Of a stretch of DNA of 64,000 bases, positions 18,498-27,355 are shown piece by piece (positions within the stretch are counted from its first letter, which is position 1; every line of letters starts with the position of its first letter). Below the pieces are notes generated by a model. It was not told the origin of the DNA, made no database searches, and saw nothing but the letters and a program-made list of their open reading frames with translations. This DNA comes from Saprospiraceae bacterium. GTDB lineage: Bacteria; Bacteroidota; Bacteroidia; Chitinophagales; Saprospiraceae. The position numbers and the translations under genes were made by a program. Where the stretch lies: positions 4,069,001 through 4,133,000 of the forward strand of contig JADJPZ010000004.1 of assembly GCA_016713025.1 (NCBI GenBank). Reading direction: 5' to 3'.

Positions 18498-20611
18498 CCC
18501 ACATTGCTTAGGAGTCGGTCAAAAGTTGCCTTAGATGTGGGCTTTCAAGATTTTTGAGTTTCGGTTTGTGTACTACAGATTTTAGTTTTGTGAAGGGTCT
18601 GTTTTTAATTTTTAAAGCCATTTGCAGTTCTTTGAGTTTTTTGTCTGGCTCAGAACATTTCCTCACTATTATTTCTCTTCCTGCTTTATTTGTGCCTGTG
18701 GTAGTTATTACTTTTTGTGTGTTGCCTATTCTTACTACTTCTTTCCAGCAGTGATTGATGCCCGATGATTTTAATTGCTGACGGATCGTATTGACTAACC
18801 AATATGCTAATAACCCAAGATTAAGGTGAGCTAAGGTGGATTCATCTTTTTTATGGTAGATGGGTCGTAAATCAAGGTCTGTCTTTAGTACACGGAAGGT
18901 ACTTTCTATTTCTCTTATAGTGTTGTAAATATTCCATATGATCACTTCGTCTTTGGCGTCTAGGCTTGTTTTGATAAAATACTGACCTAGGCCATCGATT
19001 GCTTGTTGGTCTTTGGCTTCATTTTTTGCCCAGGTCATGGAGACTACTTTTTCCTTTTTTTCATCAAGAATAAGGCTAATTTGGTATTTTGCTTGCGCTG
19101 ATGGAAACTTTTGTTTGGCTCTTCCTATTCGTTGATTGACCTTGTCTGCTTGTTTTATACCTCCTTTTTTACTTATGGAAGCTTGTATTTTGTTCAACTC
19201 CTGTTCATATCCCGAATCAAACTTTGTTTTCATTCCCAGTTCCTTTTTTGCCTTGAGTTCACTGTTGATCTCCAGTATATAGTCTGTATGACCCTCTGCG
19301 AGTACTTTTTTCAACACGACCTTTTTATTGGATTTAGTCTCCAAATGGACGACCAATCGGCTGGTATCAAACTTGTAGTTTTTTACTTTTGTACGACTCA
19401 CGCATAAGTAATGATAGCCTTTTTCCCTGATGATGGCTAGATTTTCTGCACTCGCTATGCCAGCATCCAGTACCACCACTGGCTTTTGTGCTCCTACAGT
19501 ATAGTCTAAGCTATCGATGATTTTGCCTATGTCTTTACAATCTGAAAAATTGCCTTCGTGAATCGATGAATGTTTTATAAAGCCATATATATTGACTACT
19601 AAGGCTAGTACTACCAGTTTGCAATCTTTTCGCTTTTCCTTACTCCTTCCGTATTGGGCTAATTTACTGTTGCGCTTTTCGCCCTCAAAGTACGTACTGG
19701 TCAAGTCGTACAGCATGATCTTGTCTTGTATGTCAAAGAGTTCGTTGGTCTTTATTGATAAATGCTTTTCCAGTTTATCTTTGATATCATTTAGTCGTAA
19801 AGCACTTTTATATAACCGGTCTTTGTTCATCTTTTCAGGATCGTATCCTGTGAGCTCCATAATGGCCGAATTCTCATTAATCCATCTTGCTGTGGCTAGT
19901 TCCGATGCTGGATTTACAGCTCTACTGATAACCTGTGTTTGTGCTAGCTGTACTTCAAATTCGCTAAATCCATTATCTATCAACACTTTATCTAAATCTA
20001 ACTGATGCCAGGCATTGTAACATAGCCACTCAGATCCCACTTCCCTGACGTTGCTGTGGGAGAGTGTGTCGGCATTGACCATGCGATTGTTCTCATCATA
20101 TAGACTTAGATCCAACCGCTTACCTTGCACTATTACAGCCCAAAGTTTAGTAACCCACTTCTGGATTAATGGGTCGGTGAGTGGAAATAAGGAACGCTTG
20201 CGCTGATGCATATCTGTGAGTGTACGCGATATATGATTGAGCTGTTCAGGAGTCAAATCGTCTTCCATAAACCCTACATTGAGTATTGTTCTATGACAGA
20301 TACGACCCGTTTCATTGCGGTAGCTCTCAACCAATCTGTAATATCGATCGTACTTTTTTGTTGCCGGATTTGTTCTGCCACTAAACTTGAAATACATGCC
20401 ACAAAGGTACGGCAGTAGTTTTGACATGCGCAACTCCCCTGTGTACTACAAATCAATTTTTGAAAAATCAAAAAGTCTGATAATCTGTCTGTTATGATTA
20501 TAACCTATCAACAAACCCCTATTACCACCCCAAAAAAAACCACATTTATCCCTAAAATGTGGATAACTTTATATGAAAGAGGTAATTTGAAGCCATTTTG
20601 AGCAATGTGGG
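18498..20611 (-). mobile_element. IS1634-family insertion sequence (about 2.1 kb) inserted at TTAA
   Basis: A complete-looking IS. Its ends are inverted repeats beginning CCCACATTGCT(T/C)A, at 18498-18510 on the left and reversed at 20599-20611 on the right. It is flanked by TTAA on both sides (18494-18497, 20612-20615). Removing the IS and one TTAA restores the ATPase frame as NIG-LKLKLVIDTYPELQ, which supports these exact boundaries and a 4-bp duplication. A single transposase gene fills most of the element; its stop is 10 bases inside the left end. Direction is given by the transposase. Confidence 0.85.
18508..20397 (-). CDS. IS1634-family transposase
   Basis: About 629 residues from MYFKFSGRTNPATKKYDRYY; an in-frame ATG 12 codons upstream (20433) is also possible. 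The DDE-type catalytic core is seen as KIMLYDLTSTYFEGEK (first Asp), PVVVLDAGIASAENL (second Asp) and REIESTFRVLKTDLDLRPIYH (Glu in the family's E-S-x-FR-x-LK context). The YRLVESYRN and CHRTILNVGF segments near the start are characteristic of the IS1634 group. It catalyses transposition of its own element. The frame is intact, so it is potentially active. Confidence 0.93.
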   Translation of the reverse strand: MYFKFSGRTNPATKKYDRYYRLVESYRNETGRICHRTILNVGFMEDDLTPEQLNHISRTLTDMHQRKRSLFPLTDPLIQKWVTKLWAVIVQGKRLDLSLYDENNRMVNADTLSHSNVREVGSEWLCYNAWHQLDLDKVLIDNGFSEFEVQLAQTQVISRAVNPASELATARWINENSAIMELTGYDPEKMNKDRLYKSALRLNDIKDKLEKHLSIKTNELFDIQDKIMLYDLTSTYFEGEKRNSKLAQYGRSKEKRKDCKLVVLALVVNIYGFIKHSSIHEGNFSDCKDIGKIIDSLDYTVGAQKPVVVLDAGIASAENLAIIREKGYHYLCVSRTKVKNYKFDTSRLVVHLETKSNKKVVLKKVLAEGHTDYILEINSELKAKKELGMKTKFDSGYEQELNKIQASISKKGGIKQADKVNQRIGRAKQKFPSAQAKYQISLILDEKKEKVVSMTWAKNEAKDQQAIDGLGQYFIKTSLDAKDEVIIWNIYNTIREIESTFRVLKTDLDLRPIYHKKDESTLAHLNLGLLAYWLVNTIRQQLKSSGINHCWKEVVRIGNTQKVITTTGTNKAGREIIVRKCSEPDKKLKELQMALKIKNRPFTKLKSVVHKPKLKNLESPHLRQLLTDS

Positions 20612-20615
20612 TTAA

Positions 20616-20898
20616 GCCCTATATTTTCTATTTGTTGAGCCTCATCTATAACAATAAAGGTAGCTTTACCAAAAAGTTGTTTTAATTGTGTACTTGTAAT
20701 TGCATTTTGTAACTGGATGTTTATATCCCCTTCATCAGCATTAAGCCAAAGGCTATTTTCTGGTTGTTCGGCCGCTATTTCTTTTAGCAATGTGGTTTTG
20801 CCAATTTGACGTGCTCCAATCAGCAGTATAACTTTTTTCTTAAAAAGATGTGCTGTCAGTTGAGTTTTTACAATTCTATTTATTGAATTCATGCACAA
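20616..20898 (-). pseudogene. AAA ATPase/DUF4143 protein, N-terminal part, cut by the IS
   Basis: The N-terminal 94 or so codons of the same ATPase. LFKKKVILLIGARQIGKTTLLKEI contains Walker A (GARQIGKT), and ATFIVIDEAQQIENIG contains Walker B (IDEAQ). The frame then runs into the IS end and stops at 20569. The pre-insertion sequence continues at 18497. Walker motifs are intact, but without the C-terminal domain the product is presumably non-functional. Confidence 0.85.
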
Positions 20899-20993
20899 AT
20901 ATACCTAATATTTATATTACAATAGAAATATTAAGCCTAAATATTGATATAATTTTACTAAATTTTACCTGATAGGTATAAAAAATGCACGAT

Positions 20994-21064
20994 GGTCGAA
21001 GTCTCTGACCGCTTCGGGTCAGGCTTGTCCGGCCGTAATCGGACTTATAGATGTGACTTCGATC
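20994..21064. repeat. Cloverleaf-like nested inverted-repeat element
   Basis: A non-coding segment of about 71 bases. The outer stem is GGTCGAAGTC (20994-21003) with GACTTCGATC (21055-21064). It encloses two perfect hairpins: CTGACC-GCTTCG-GGTCAG (21005-21022) and GTCCG-GCCGTAAT-CGGAC (21027-21044). A further palindrome, TCCCGCGGGA, follows at 21076-21085. It is more GC-rich than its AT-rich surroundings. It has no tRNA features. It could be a REP-type mobile repeat, a DNA hairpin substrate or a small structured RNA. The rest of 20899-21502 shows nothing recognisable apart from a weak TATATTTA box at about 21474, ahead of the deaminase. Confidence 0.55.
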
Positions 21065-21502
21065 CGATATTTTTATCCCGCGGGAATCGACAACTAGGGG
21101 ATAAAGAATCAGTCTATCGCTTGACAGGTTTGAAATTAGTCATTACAAATGCCAGAACATTAAGTCCGGAAATATAGGTTGTCTCATGAGTATGATGCAC
21201 CCGGTTAAATTGTTCAAACTTTGGAAAATATTGTAAATAAGTTGGATGAAATCCAAATTATAACAATATATACAGCATCCCCATTCCGATAATAATGAAA
21301 GTGCTATAAATGAGAATTGTTGGTTTTATTGAGAATTAATTATTTATTCAAATTTTATAATTCACCCTTCAATTGGAATATTTAATTCCGGGAAAAACCC
21401 AAATTAATATAAACCATTATTTACAGTAAAAATATAAATCAGTGGCAAATTATACCCATCTGAGCATAACTTTATTATATTTACCACAATTATTTATTTT
21501 CA

Positions 21503-21981
21503 ATGGACGCTGATATACATACTAAATTTATGAGGAAGCCATAAAACTTTCCATAGACAATGTAAAATCCGGAAAAGGCGGACCCTTTGGTGCAGTGATA
21601 GTCAAAGATGGTAAAATCATTGCTCATGGTACAAATGAAGTAACATCTTCCAATGATCCTACGGCTCATGCAGAAGTCGTAGCTATCAGAAATGCATGTA
21701 CAAAGTTAGGTACATTTCAATTGGACAATTGTGATATCTATACCAGTTGTGAGCCGTGTCCGATGTGTTTGGGTGCCATATACTGGGCCCGGCCTGCCAG
21801 ATTATTTTTTGCCAATACAAAGAAGGATGCGGCTGAAATTCACTTTGACGATCAGTTTATTTATCAGGAACTGGAAATCCCATACCCTGATAGAAAACTT
21901 TTTACCACACAATTGCTCAGAGAAGAAGCTTTGGAAGCTTTTAAACTATGGCGCACCAGTATAAATAAGATAGAATATTGA
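21503..21981 (+). CDS. Nucleoside/guanine deaminase (CMP/dCMP deaminase fold), frameshifted near its start
   Basis: A zinc-dependent deaminase of the guanine/nucleoside deaminase group. Zinc and catalytic motifs are THAEVVAIRNAC-type (TAHAEVVA; His ligand and catalytic Glu) and CEPCPMC (two Cys ligands). The family sequence begins upstream of the first in-frame Met. EAIKLSIDNVKSGKGG is encoded at 21537 onward, and the natural start MDADIHTKFM at 21503 lies in another frame. Inserting one G in the GG at 21534-21535 joins them. The stop is one base before the xdhA start, so it heads the purine operon. Deaminating guanine to xanthine would supply the dehydrogenase, which fits the context. Confidence 0.85.
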
Positions 21982-21982
21982 T

Positions 21983-23359
21983 ATGAATATTCGGTTTATA
22001 CTTAATGATAAAATGGTTGTCACTGCCAGCAATAGTGCCTTGACCTTACTTGATTTTATCCGCTATGAGGCTCAGCTTAAAGGCACAAAAATAGGTTGCA
22101 GAGAGGGAGATTGCGGTGCCTGTACCGTATTGTCAGGTACACTTATCGATGAAAAAGTGCATTACAAAATTATCACTTCCTGTCTGACCCCATTGGCCAA
22201 CGTACATGGAAAACACATCGTAACTATCGAAGGTCTAAACATATCCGGAGTCAATAAAGTACAAGACGCTCTTGTTGAAAATAGCGGCACACAATGCGGA
22301 TTTTGTACACCTGGTTTTGTAGTGTCCTTAAGTGGTTTTGCGCTAAATGAAAAAAATCACGATCAGTCTTCAGCCATCAGCAGTATTGACGGCAACATAT
22401 GCCGATGTACAGGGTACAAATCTATAGAGCGAGCTGCACAAACTATAGTAAAAAACCTGACAATAGTAGATAATACCAATCGTTTGGAGTGGCTGATCAA
22501 AAATAAATTTATTCCAGAATATTTTGAATCAATTCCATCCCAGCTTGAAAAAATTGAACCTTTATCATCTTTTGCAGGTAATGTAGCCATAGCCGGAGGC
22601 ACCGATCTGTATGTCAGAAGTCATGATGAATTATCAGATATGAAGTTGAATTTTTTATCAGGTCATTCAACCCCCAATGTAATATCCGTTCATGATGGTG
22701 GATGCAAGCTAAAAGCAACCACAACTGTCAGTGAATTGATGGAAAATACTGAAATCTCTGATGTAATACCGAGATGGTATCAATATATGAAGCTGGTTTC
22801 ATCTACACCAATAAGAAATATAGCCACTGTGGGAGGTAATCTGATTAATGCATCACCGATTGGGGACATCACGATTGTACTTCTGGCATTGAATAGTAAA
22901 ATAACTTTATCAGACACTGCAAAAAATCAAAGAGCTATCCAGCTGGATAATTTTTATAAAGGATACAAAATACTTGACAAAACCAGTGATGAGATTATTA
23001 CAGAAGTCTCATTTCAATTGCCTGGAATACATACCAAATTTAATTTTGAAAAGGTGTGTAAAAGAATGTATCTCGATATTGCCAGTGTAAATACAGCTAT
23101 TACCGTTCAAAACAAAGATCAGGAAATTGTACAGCTGAGATGTTCAATAGGTGGTGTGGGTCCGATTCCGTTATTCCTTGCGTCTACCAGTAACTTTTTA
23201 GTAGGGAAAAAAATTTCTGCAGCTAATTTAATTGGAGCTGAACTGATTTTACAATCCGAAATAAGTCCTATTAGTGATGCAAGAGGACATAAAGAATATA
23301 AACGTTTATTGGCAAGACAATTATTTTTTAGTCATTTTATCACTTTATTTCCACAATAA
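21983..23359 (+). CDS. xdhA: Xanthine dehydrogenase small subunit (2Fe-2S and FAD domains)
   Basis: A 458-residue fusion of the two electron-transfer modules. The plant-type [2Fe-2S] domain has GCREGDCGACTVL plus a further Cys in ITSCLTP. The second [2Fe-2S] domain has CGFCTPGFV and NICRCTGYKSI. The FAD domain from about residue 195 has NVAIAGGTDLYV and NIATVGGNLINASPIGD. It passes electrons from the molybdenum centre to FAD in xanthine or hypoxanthine oxidation to urate. It follows the deaminase by one base and precedes xdhB by 20. No defects are visible. Confidence 0.93.
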   Translation: MNIRFILNDKMVVTASNSALTLLDFIRYEAQLKGTKIGCREGDCGACTVLSGTLIDEKVHYKIITSCLTPLANVHGKHIVTIEGLNISGVNKVQDALVENSGTQCGFCTPGFVVSLSGFALNEKNHDQSSAISSIDGNICRCTGYKSIERAAQTIVKNLTIVDNTNRLEWLIKNKFIPEYFESIPSQLEKIEPLSSFAGNVAIAGGTDLYVRSHDELSDMKLNFLSGHSTPNVISVHDGGCKLKATTTVSELMENTEISDVIPRWYQYMKLVSSTPIRNIATVGGNLINASPIGDITIVLLALNSKITLSDTAKNQRAIQLDNFYKGYKILDKTSDEIITEVSFQLPGIHTKFNFEKVCKRMYLDIASVNTAITVQNKDQEIVQLRCSIGGVGPIPLFLASTSNFLVGKKISAANLIGAELILQSEISPISDARGHKEYKRLLARQLFFSHFITLFPQ

Positions 23360-23379
23360 GTCAAAATGGAAGACCTGAT

Positions 23380-25632
23380 ATGATCAATATTGATGCACAA
23401 AATCATGTAAAAGGCAAATCCATATATTTGGATGACATTCCGGAAATAAGCGGGACACTATATTGCCTTCCTTTTTTTGCAGAAACAGCTCATGCCAGAA
23501 TTAAAAATATTAATATTCAGGAAGCCAGTCAACTTTCAGGCATCTCCGCAATCTTTTTGGCCCAAGACATTCCCGGAGCAAACCAGATAGGTGGTATTAT
23601 CCCGGACGAACCACTTTTTGCAGTGGATGAGGTCCACTATTGGGGCCAACCTATTGGCTTGATAGTAGGAGTGTCAGAACATATTTGCAGGAAGGCAAGA
23701 AAACTTATACAGGTGTCATTTGATGAATTGCCATTAATAACTTGCCCTAGAGAAGCAAAAAAACTAAATCATCTGATTGTCCCTCCAAGGAAATTCAAAA
23801 TCGGACATATTGACAAAGCCTGGTCAGAATGTGACTATATCATAGAAGGAAGTACCGATATCAATGGACAGGAACATTTGTATATCGAGACACAAGGTGC
23901 ATATGCCTGGCCAAAGGAAGACAGAAGTGTATATGTAGCATCATCAACCCAAGGTCCAACGGCTGTACAGCGCACTATTGCTACTGTTCTGGATTTGCCG
24001 ATGCATAAAATTGAGGTAAATGTTGTAAGATTGGGTGGAGGATTTGGAGGCAAAGAAGATCAGGCTACCATGTGGGCAGTTATGGCTGCGCTTGCTGCTC
24101 AAAAACTCAACAAACCAGTCAAAATATCGCTGCATCGTATGGACGACATGTGTATGACAGGTAAAAGACATCCATATTCATCAGATTTCCGGATAGGTTT
24201 GACCAAATCATTAAAAATCTTAGCGTATGAAGTGATTCATTATCAGAATGCCGGTGCGTCTGCAGATCTATCTCCGGCTATACTTGAGCGCACATTGTTC
24301 CATTCCACCAACGCATATTATATACCAAATGTCGAAGCAACTGCCTGGAGTTGCAGAACCAATTTGCCACCAAATACAGCGTTCAGGGGATTTGGAGGGC
24401 CGCAAGGCAAGTTTGTTATTGAAGCAGCTATCACAAAAGCTGCCGAAAGTATAGGAGTCGATCCTGATGAGATCCAAAAAGCAAACCTTGTAGATAATGG
24501 AGACGAGTTTCCATACGGTCAGGTGATTGAAAATGCAGAAGCAAAACACAGTTGGGAGGAATGTAATTTAGCTTTTAAGCTGGATGAAATAAAACAGAAA
24601 GTCGAGATCTTCAATGATTCCAATGTCCGGTTTAAAAAAGGATATGCAGTTCAGCCTATCTGTTTTGGTATTTCATTTACCAATACAATGATGAATCACG
24701 CAAGAGCATTAGTGCATATTTATCAGGACGGAAGTGTGGTCGTTAGTACAGGAGCAGTAGAAATGGGTCAGGGTGTGAATACTAAGTTAGTACAAATAGC
24801 AGCTGAGATATTTGGCATCAGCCCTGAAAAGATCAGAATAGAATCCACCAATACTCTTCGAATAGCCAATACATCACCGACCGCTGCCAGTGCCGGAGCC
24901 GACCTAAATGGCAAAGCTTTAGAAAAAGCCTGTAATACACTAAAGAACAGATTAATTCTAGTTGCTGAAAGTATTTTCGGAAACAAAGAAATCATTTTGA
25001 GCCATGATCAGGTCACATCCTCCGATAACAAAAAGCAGATGTCCTGGATAGCATTGATCCAGCAAGCTTTTCAGCAAAGGGTCTCTTTGAGTGAACACGC
25101 ACATTATGCCACGCCTGTCATACACTTTGATAAGACGACAGAAAAAGGGCACCCCTTTGCATATCATGTTTACGGCACGGCTATCCTGGAAGTTACGGTA
25201 GACTGTCTGAAAGGTACCTATCAGTTTGATAGTGTAAAAATAGTGCACGATTTTGGAAATAGTATGAATACAGATGTTGATAACGGACAGATAGAAGGTG
25301 GTCTTGTACAAGGCATAGGATGGATGACGATGGAAGAAATCATCTACAATGAAAAAGGTAAGCTTATCTCCAATGCGCTTTCTACCTACAAAGTTCCTGA
25401 TATATATTCAGTGCCAAGGGAAATTCATATTACGCATTTAAAAGCCATAGGTCCTGAACTTGCCATAAAAAAATCCAAAGCTGTAGGTGAACCACCACTC
25501 ATGTATGGTTTGGGAGCATATTTTGCCATAAGAAAGGCTGTAAAAGCATTTAATCCATCGGCACAACTCGCTTTTGATGCGCCATACACACCCGAAAAGG
25601 TATTAATGGATCTCTACAAGGGCAAAAAATAG
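23380..25632 (+). CDS. xdhB: Xanthine dehydrogenase molybdopterin-binding large subunit
   Basis: A 750-residue molybdenum hydroxylase. MoCo-binding and active-site motifs are VRLGGGFGGKEDQAT, NTAFRGFGGPQGKFV, STGAVEMGQGVNTK, TSPTAASAGADLNG and the catalytic Glu in KAVGEPPLMYG (about residue 703). The FRGFGGPQ and EMGQG segments favour true xanthine dehydrogenase over aldehyde oxidoreductases. Together with XdhA it forms the cytoplasmic purine-oxidising enzyme. Ten bases separate it from the downstream membrane-protein gene. Confidence 0.93.
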   Translation: MINIDAQNHVKGKSIYLDDIPEISGTLYCLPFFAETAHARIKNINIQEASQLSGISAIFLAQDIPGANQIGGIIPDEPLFAVDEVHYWGQPIGLIVGVSEHICRKARKLIQVSFDELPLITCPREAKKLNHLIVPPRKFKIGHIDKAWSECDYIIEGSTDINGQEHLYIETQGAYAWPKEDRSVYVASSTQGPTAVQRTIATVLDLPMHKIEVNVVRLGGGFGGKEDQATMWAVMAALAAQKLNKPVKISLHRMDDMCMTGKRHPYSSDFRIGLTKSLKILAYEVIHYQNAGASADLSPAILERTLFHSTNAYYIPNVEATAWSCRTNLPPNTAFRGFGGPQGKFVIEAAITKAAESIGVDPDEIQKANLVDNGDEFPYGQVIENAEAKHSWEECNLAFKLDEIKQKVEIFNDSNVRFKKGYAVQPICFGISFTNTMMNHARALVHIYQDGSVVVSTGAVEMGQGVNTKLVQIAAEIFGISPEKIRIESTNTLRIANTSPTAASAGADLNGKALEKACNTLKNRLILVAESIFGNKEIILSHDQVTSSDNKKQMSWIALIQQAFQQRVSLSEHAHYATPVIHFDKTTEKGHPFAYHVYGTAILEVTVDCLKGTYQFDSVKIVHDFGNSMNTDVDNGQIEGGLVQGIGWMTMEEIIYNEKGKLISNALSTYKVPDIYSVPREIHITHLKAIGPELAIKKSKAVGEPPLMYGLGAYFAIRKAVKAFNPSAQLAFDAPYTPEKVLMDLYKGKK

Positions 25633-25641
25633 ATCTGAAGT

Positions 25642-26130
25642 ATGCAAATCAGAGAGAGTCAATACTTTAGCTATTTTATAGGTGGTATGATCTACATGAC
25701 AGGAGATACTATCGCAGCTTTATTCAATAACGAAGGTGATATTTGGCGTAGCCTGGGTATATTTGTGATTGGCAGTACTTTGTATGCATTAGAAATAAAA
25801 ACCTATTTCAGGTGGATCGATAAAAAAGTAAATGTCTTTGCGGGTTTAAAAAGGGTATGGATAAAAACGTGTCTGGCTCTGCTTTATTTTAATCCTTTAT
25901 GGATAGCAAGACACCTTTGTATTGTGTTTTTGTTGTCCGACAAAGTAGATCAGATCAATGTCACGTTATTACAAACAGCATTCAATGCATTTCTTGTCAA
26001 TATACCGGTCTCTGTTTTTGCCAATTATATCATCCAAAATAAAACACCTCTGGAATACAGATTCTGGGCAAGTGCACTATTTTCAGGCGTGATGGCGATC
26101 TATTACTCAATGAGCAGCGTATGGTTTTAG
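25642..26130 (+). CDS. Small multi-pass membrane protein within the xdh operon
   Basis: A 162-residue protein with about four hydrophobic segments: YFIGGMIYMTGDTIAAL, LGIFVIGSTLYALEI, LLQTAFNAFLVNIPVSVFA and FWASALFSGVMAIYYS. I recall similar uncharacterised membrane proteins in Bacteroidota but cannot assign a family function. It lies 10 bases after xdhB and overlaps the xdhC start by 10 bases, so it is embedded in the purine operon. A transport or maturation role is possible, but this is context only. Confidence 0.75.
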   Translation: MQIRESQYFSYFIGGMIYMTGDTIAALFNNEGDIWRSLGIFVIGSTLYALEIKTYFRWIDKKVNVFAGLKRVWIKTCLALLYFNPLWIARHLCIVFLLSDKVDQINVTLLQTAFNAFLVNIPVSVFANYIIQNKTPLEYRFWASALFSGVMAIYYSMSSVWF

Positions 26131-27055
26131 ATTTTTATCATAAACTTTTGCCTGAGTTGGTAAAAAGTGAATCCATAGTGCTTATGGTGGTCATCAGAAG
26201 CGAAGGTAGCAGCCCCGGCAGGATGGGATTTTTAATGGCTGTTTCCCTCGATAATATTACGGGTACCATCGGTGGTGGGATTATGGAACACAAACTGGTT
26301 GAAATGTCAAAAGTATTGCTTCGAAAAGGACTTTTCAGCCTTTTATTAAACATCAAATACATCAGTCTTCATCAGGAAAAAACAAATCAGGTATGATATG
26401 CAGCGGAAATCAGACTGTAGCATTGTATTATCTGGACAGGAGCTATATTTCAGTCATTGAAAAAATACAAAGACATACCAAAGCGTACATTCGATATACT
26501 GATGTTGGGTTTGATGTAGTTTCAGATGATAAAACTTCTGATCATTCGGTCATAGAAAATGATCAAAAATGGACGATGGTTCAATCGATAGGAAGTCAGA
26601 ATAAGGTATTTATAGTTGGTGGTGGTCATGTAAGTCTGGCTTTGAGTGAAGTGTTATCAAAACTCGATTTTGAAATCCATTTGCTTGATCATCGTGAAGG
26701 ACTCAACACTTTTGAGATGAACAAGTTTGCTCATAGCAAAAATGTTATTGATCTGAACGAATGCCAAAAATACATTCCTGCGGGAGAGAATACGTATGTG
26801 GTCATTGTATCATTTGGGTACCGCACCGATAAAATTATTTTAAAGTCATTGTTGGGCAGCCAGTACAGATATGTCGGCATGATGGGCAGCAAAAAAAAGA
26901 TAGAAGTGCTTTTTGCTGATTTGATCCGGGAAGGGTATCCTGATTCAGAACTTGATAAAATATTTGCCCCGATAGGAATGGATATAAAAAGTGAAACAAC
27001 ACATGAGATAGCTATCAGTGTAGCCGCTCAATTGATAGAGATAAAAAATTTATAA
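26121..27055 (+). CDS. xdhC: XdhC-family molybdenum cofactor insertion/maturation protein, frameshifted
   Basis: The N-terminal XdhC/CoxI domain (VIRSEGSSPGRMGFLMAV, GTIGGGIMEHKLVE) is in one frame to about 26337. The rest is in another: MICSGNQTVALYYL, then the NAD-binding-like C-terminal domain VFIVGGGHVSLALSEVL, IVSFGYRTDKI and YVGMMGSKKKIEVL. Adding one A to the AAAA at 26334-26337 joins them (LLRKRTFQPFIKH...GKNKSGMICS). XdhC binds MoCo and delivers the sulfurated cofactor to xanthine dehydrogenase. It is the last gene of the operon. The frameshift would abolish the protein if real. Confidence 0.85.
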
Positions 27056-27263
27056 TAATTGGGAACATTAAAAGTATTTCCTCAAACAAATGAAATGGCT
27101 GCTATTCATCTTAACTTTCTGCCAGCAAATACAAAAATGCAAAATAGTTAACTTTAAACAAAATAAAATAAAGGATCAAGTATTTATTATTTTTCAAATA
27201 CCTTGGTAATGGCATAACTATTACCTAAGTATTTCAGCGTTGGTAAGATTCCAATTCAATTAT

Positions 27264-27352
27264 AAATCGAGTAAGAGACAAAGGTAATTAAAAAAATAGA
27301 TTACCTTTGTCGTCTTCTCACACCACCGTATGTACTTACGTGTACGGCGGTT
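27264..27352 (-). ncRNA. Group II intron domains V and VI
   Basis: Domain V folds from ACCGCCGTAC and the complementary TACATACGGTGGT around an ACGTAAG loop (27322-27352 on the plus strand). It includes the CGC-type catalytic triad region. Domain VI follows as GACAAAGGTAAT...ATTACCTTTGTC with a U-rich loop, ending in TACTCGATT. The arrangement matches class C introns, where ...GGTGGTGTGAGA... is typical at the domain V/VI junction. Confidence 0.75.
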
Positions 27353-27355
27353 TCT

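Noticed and set aside
18498..18510. IS1634 as the source of the MITE-like elements
   Set aside because: The IS ends begin CCCACATTGCT and duplicate TTAA, whereas the MITE-like elements end in GGGTGTAT and duplicate about 8 bp.
20994..21064. tRNA-like cloverleaf
   Set aside because: There is no T-loop GTTC sequence, no anticodon-arm geometry and no acceptor stem of tRNA length.
20992..21177. 61-codon plus-strand frame on the cloverleaf element
   Set aside because: The frame is created by the inverted repeats; it has no plausible protein features.
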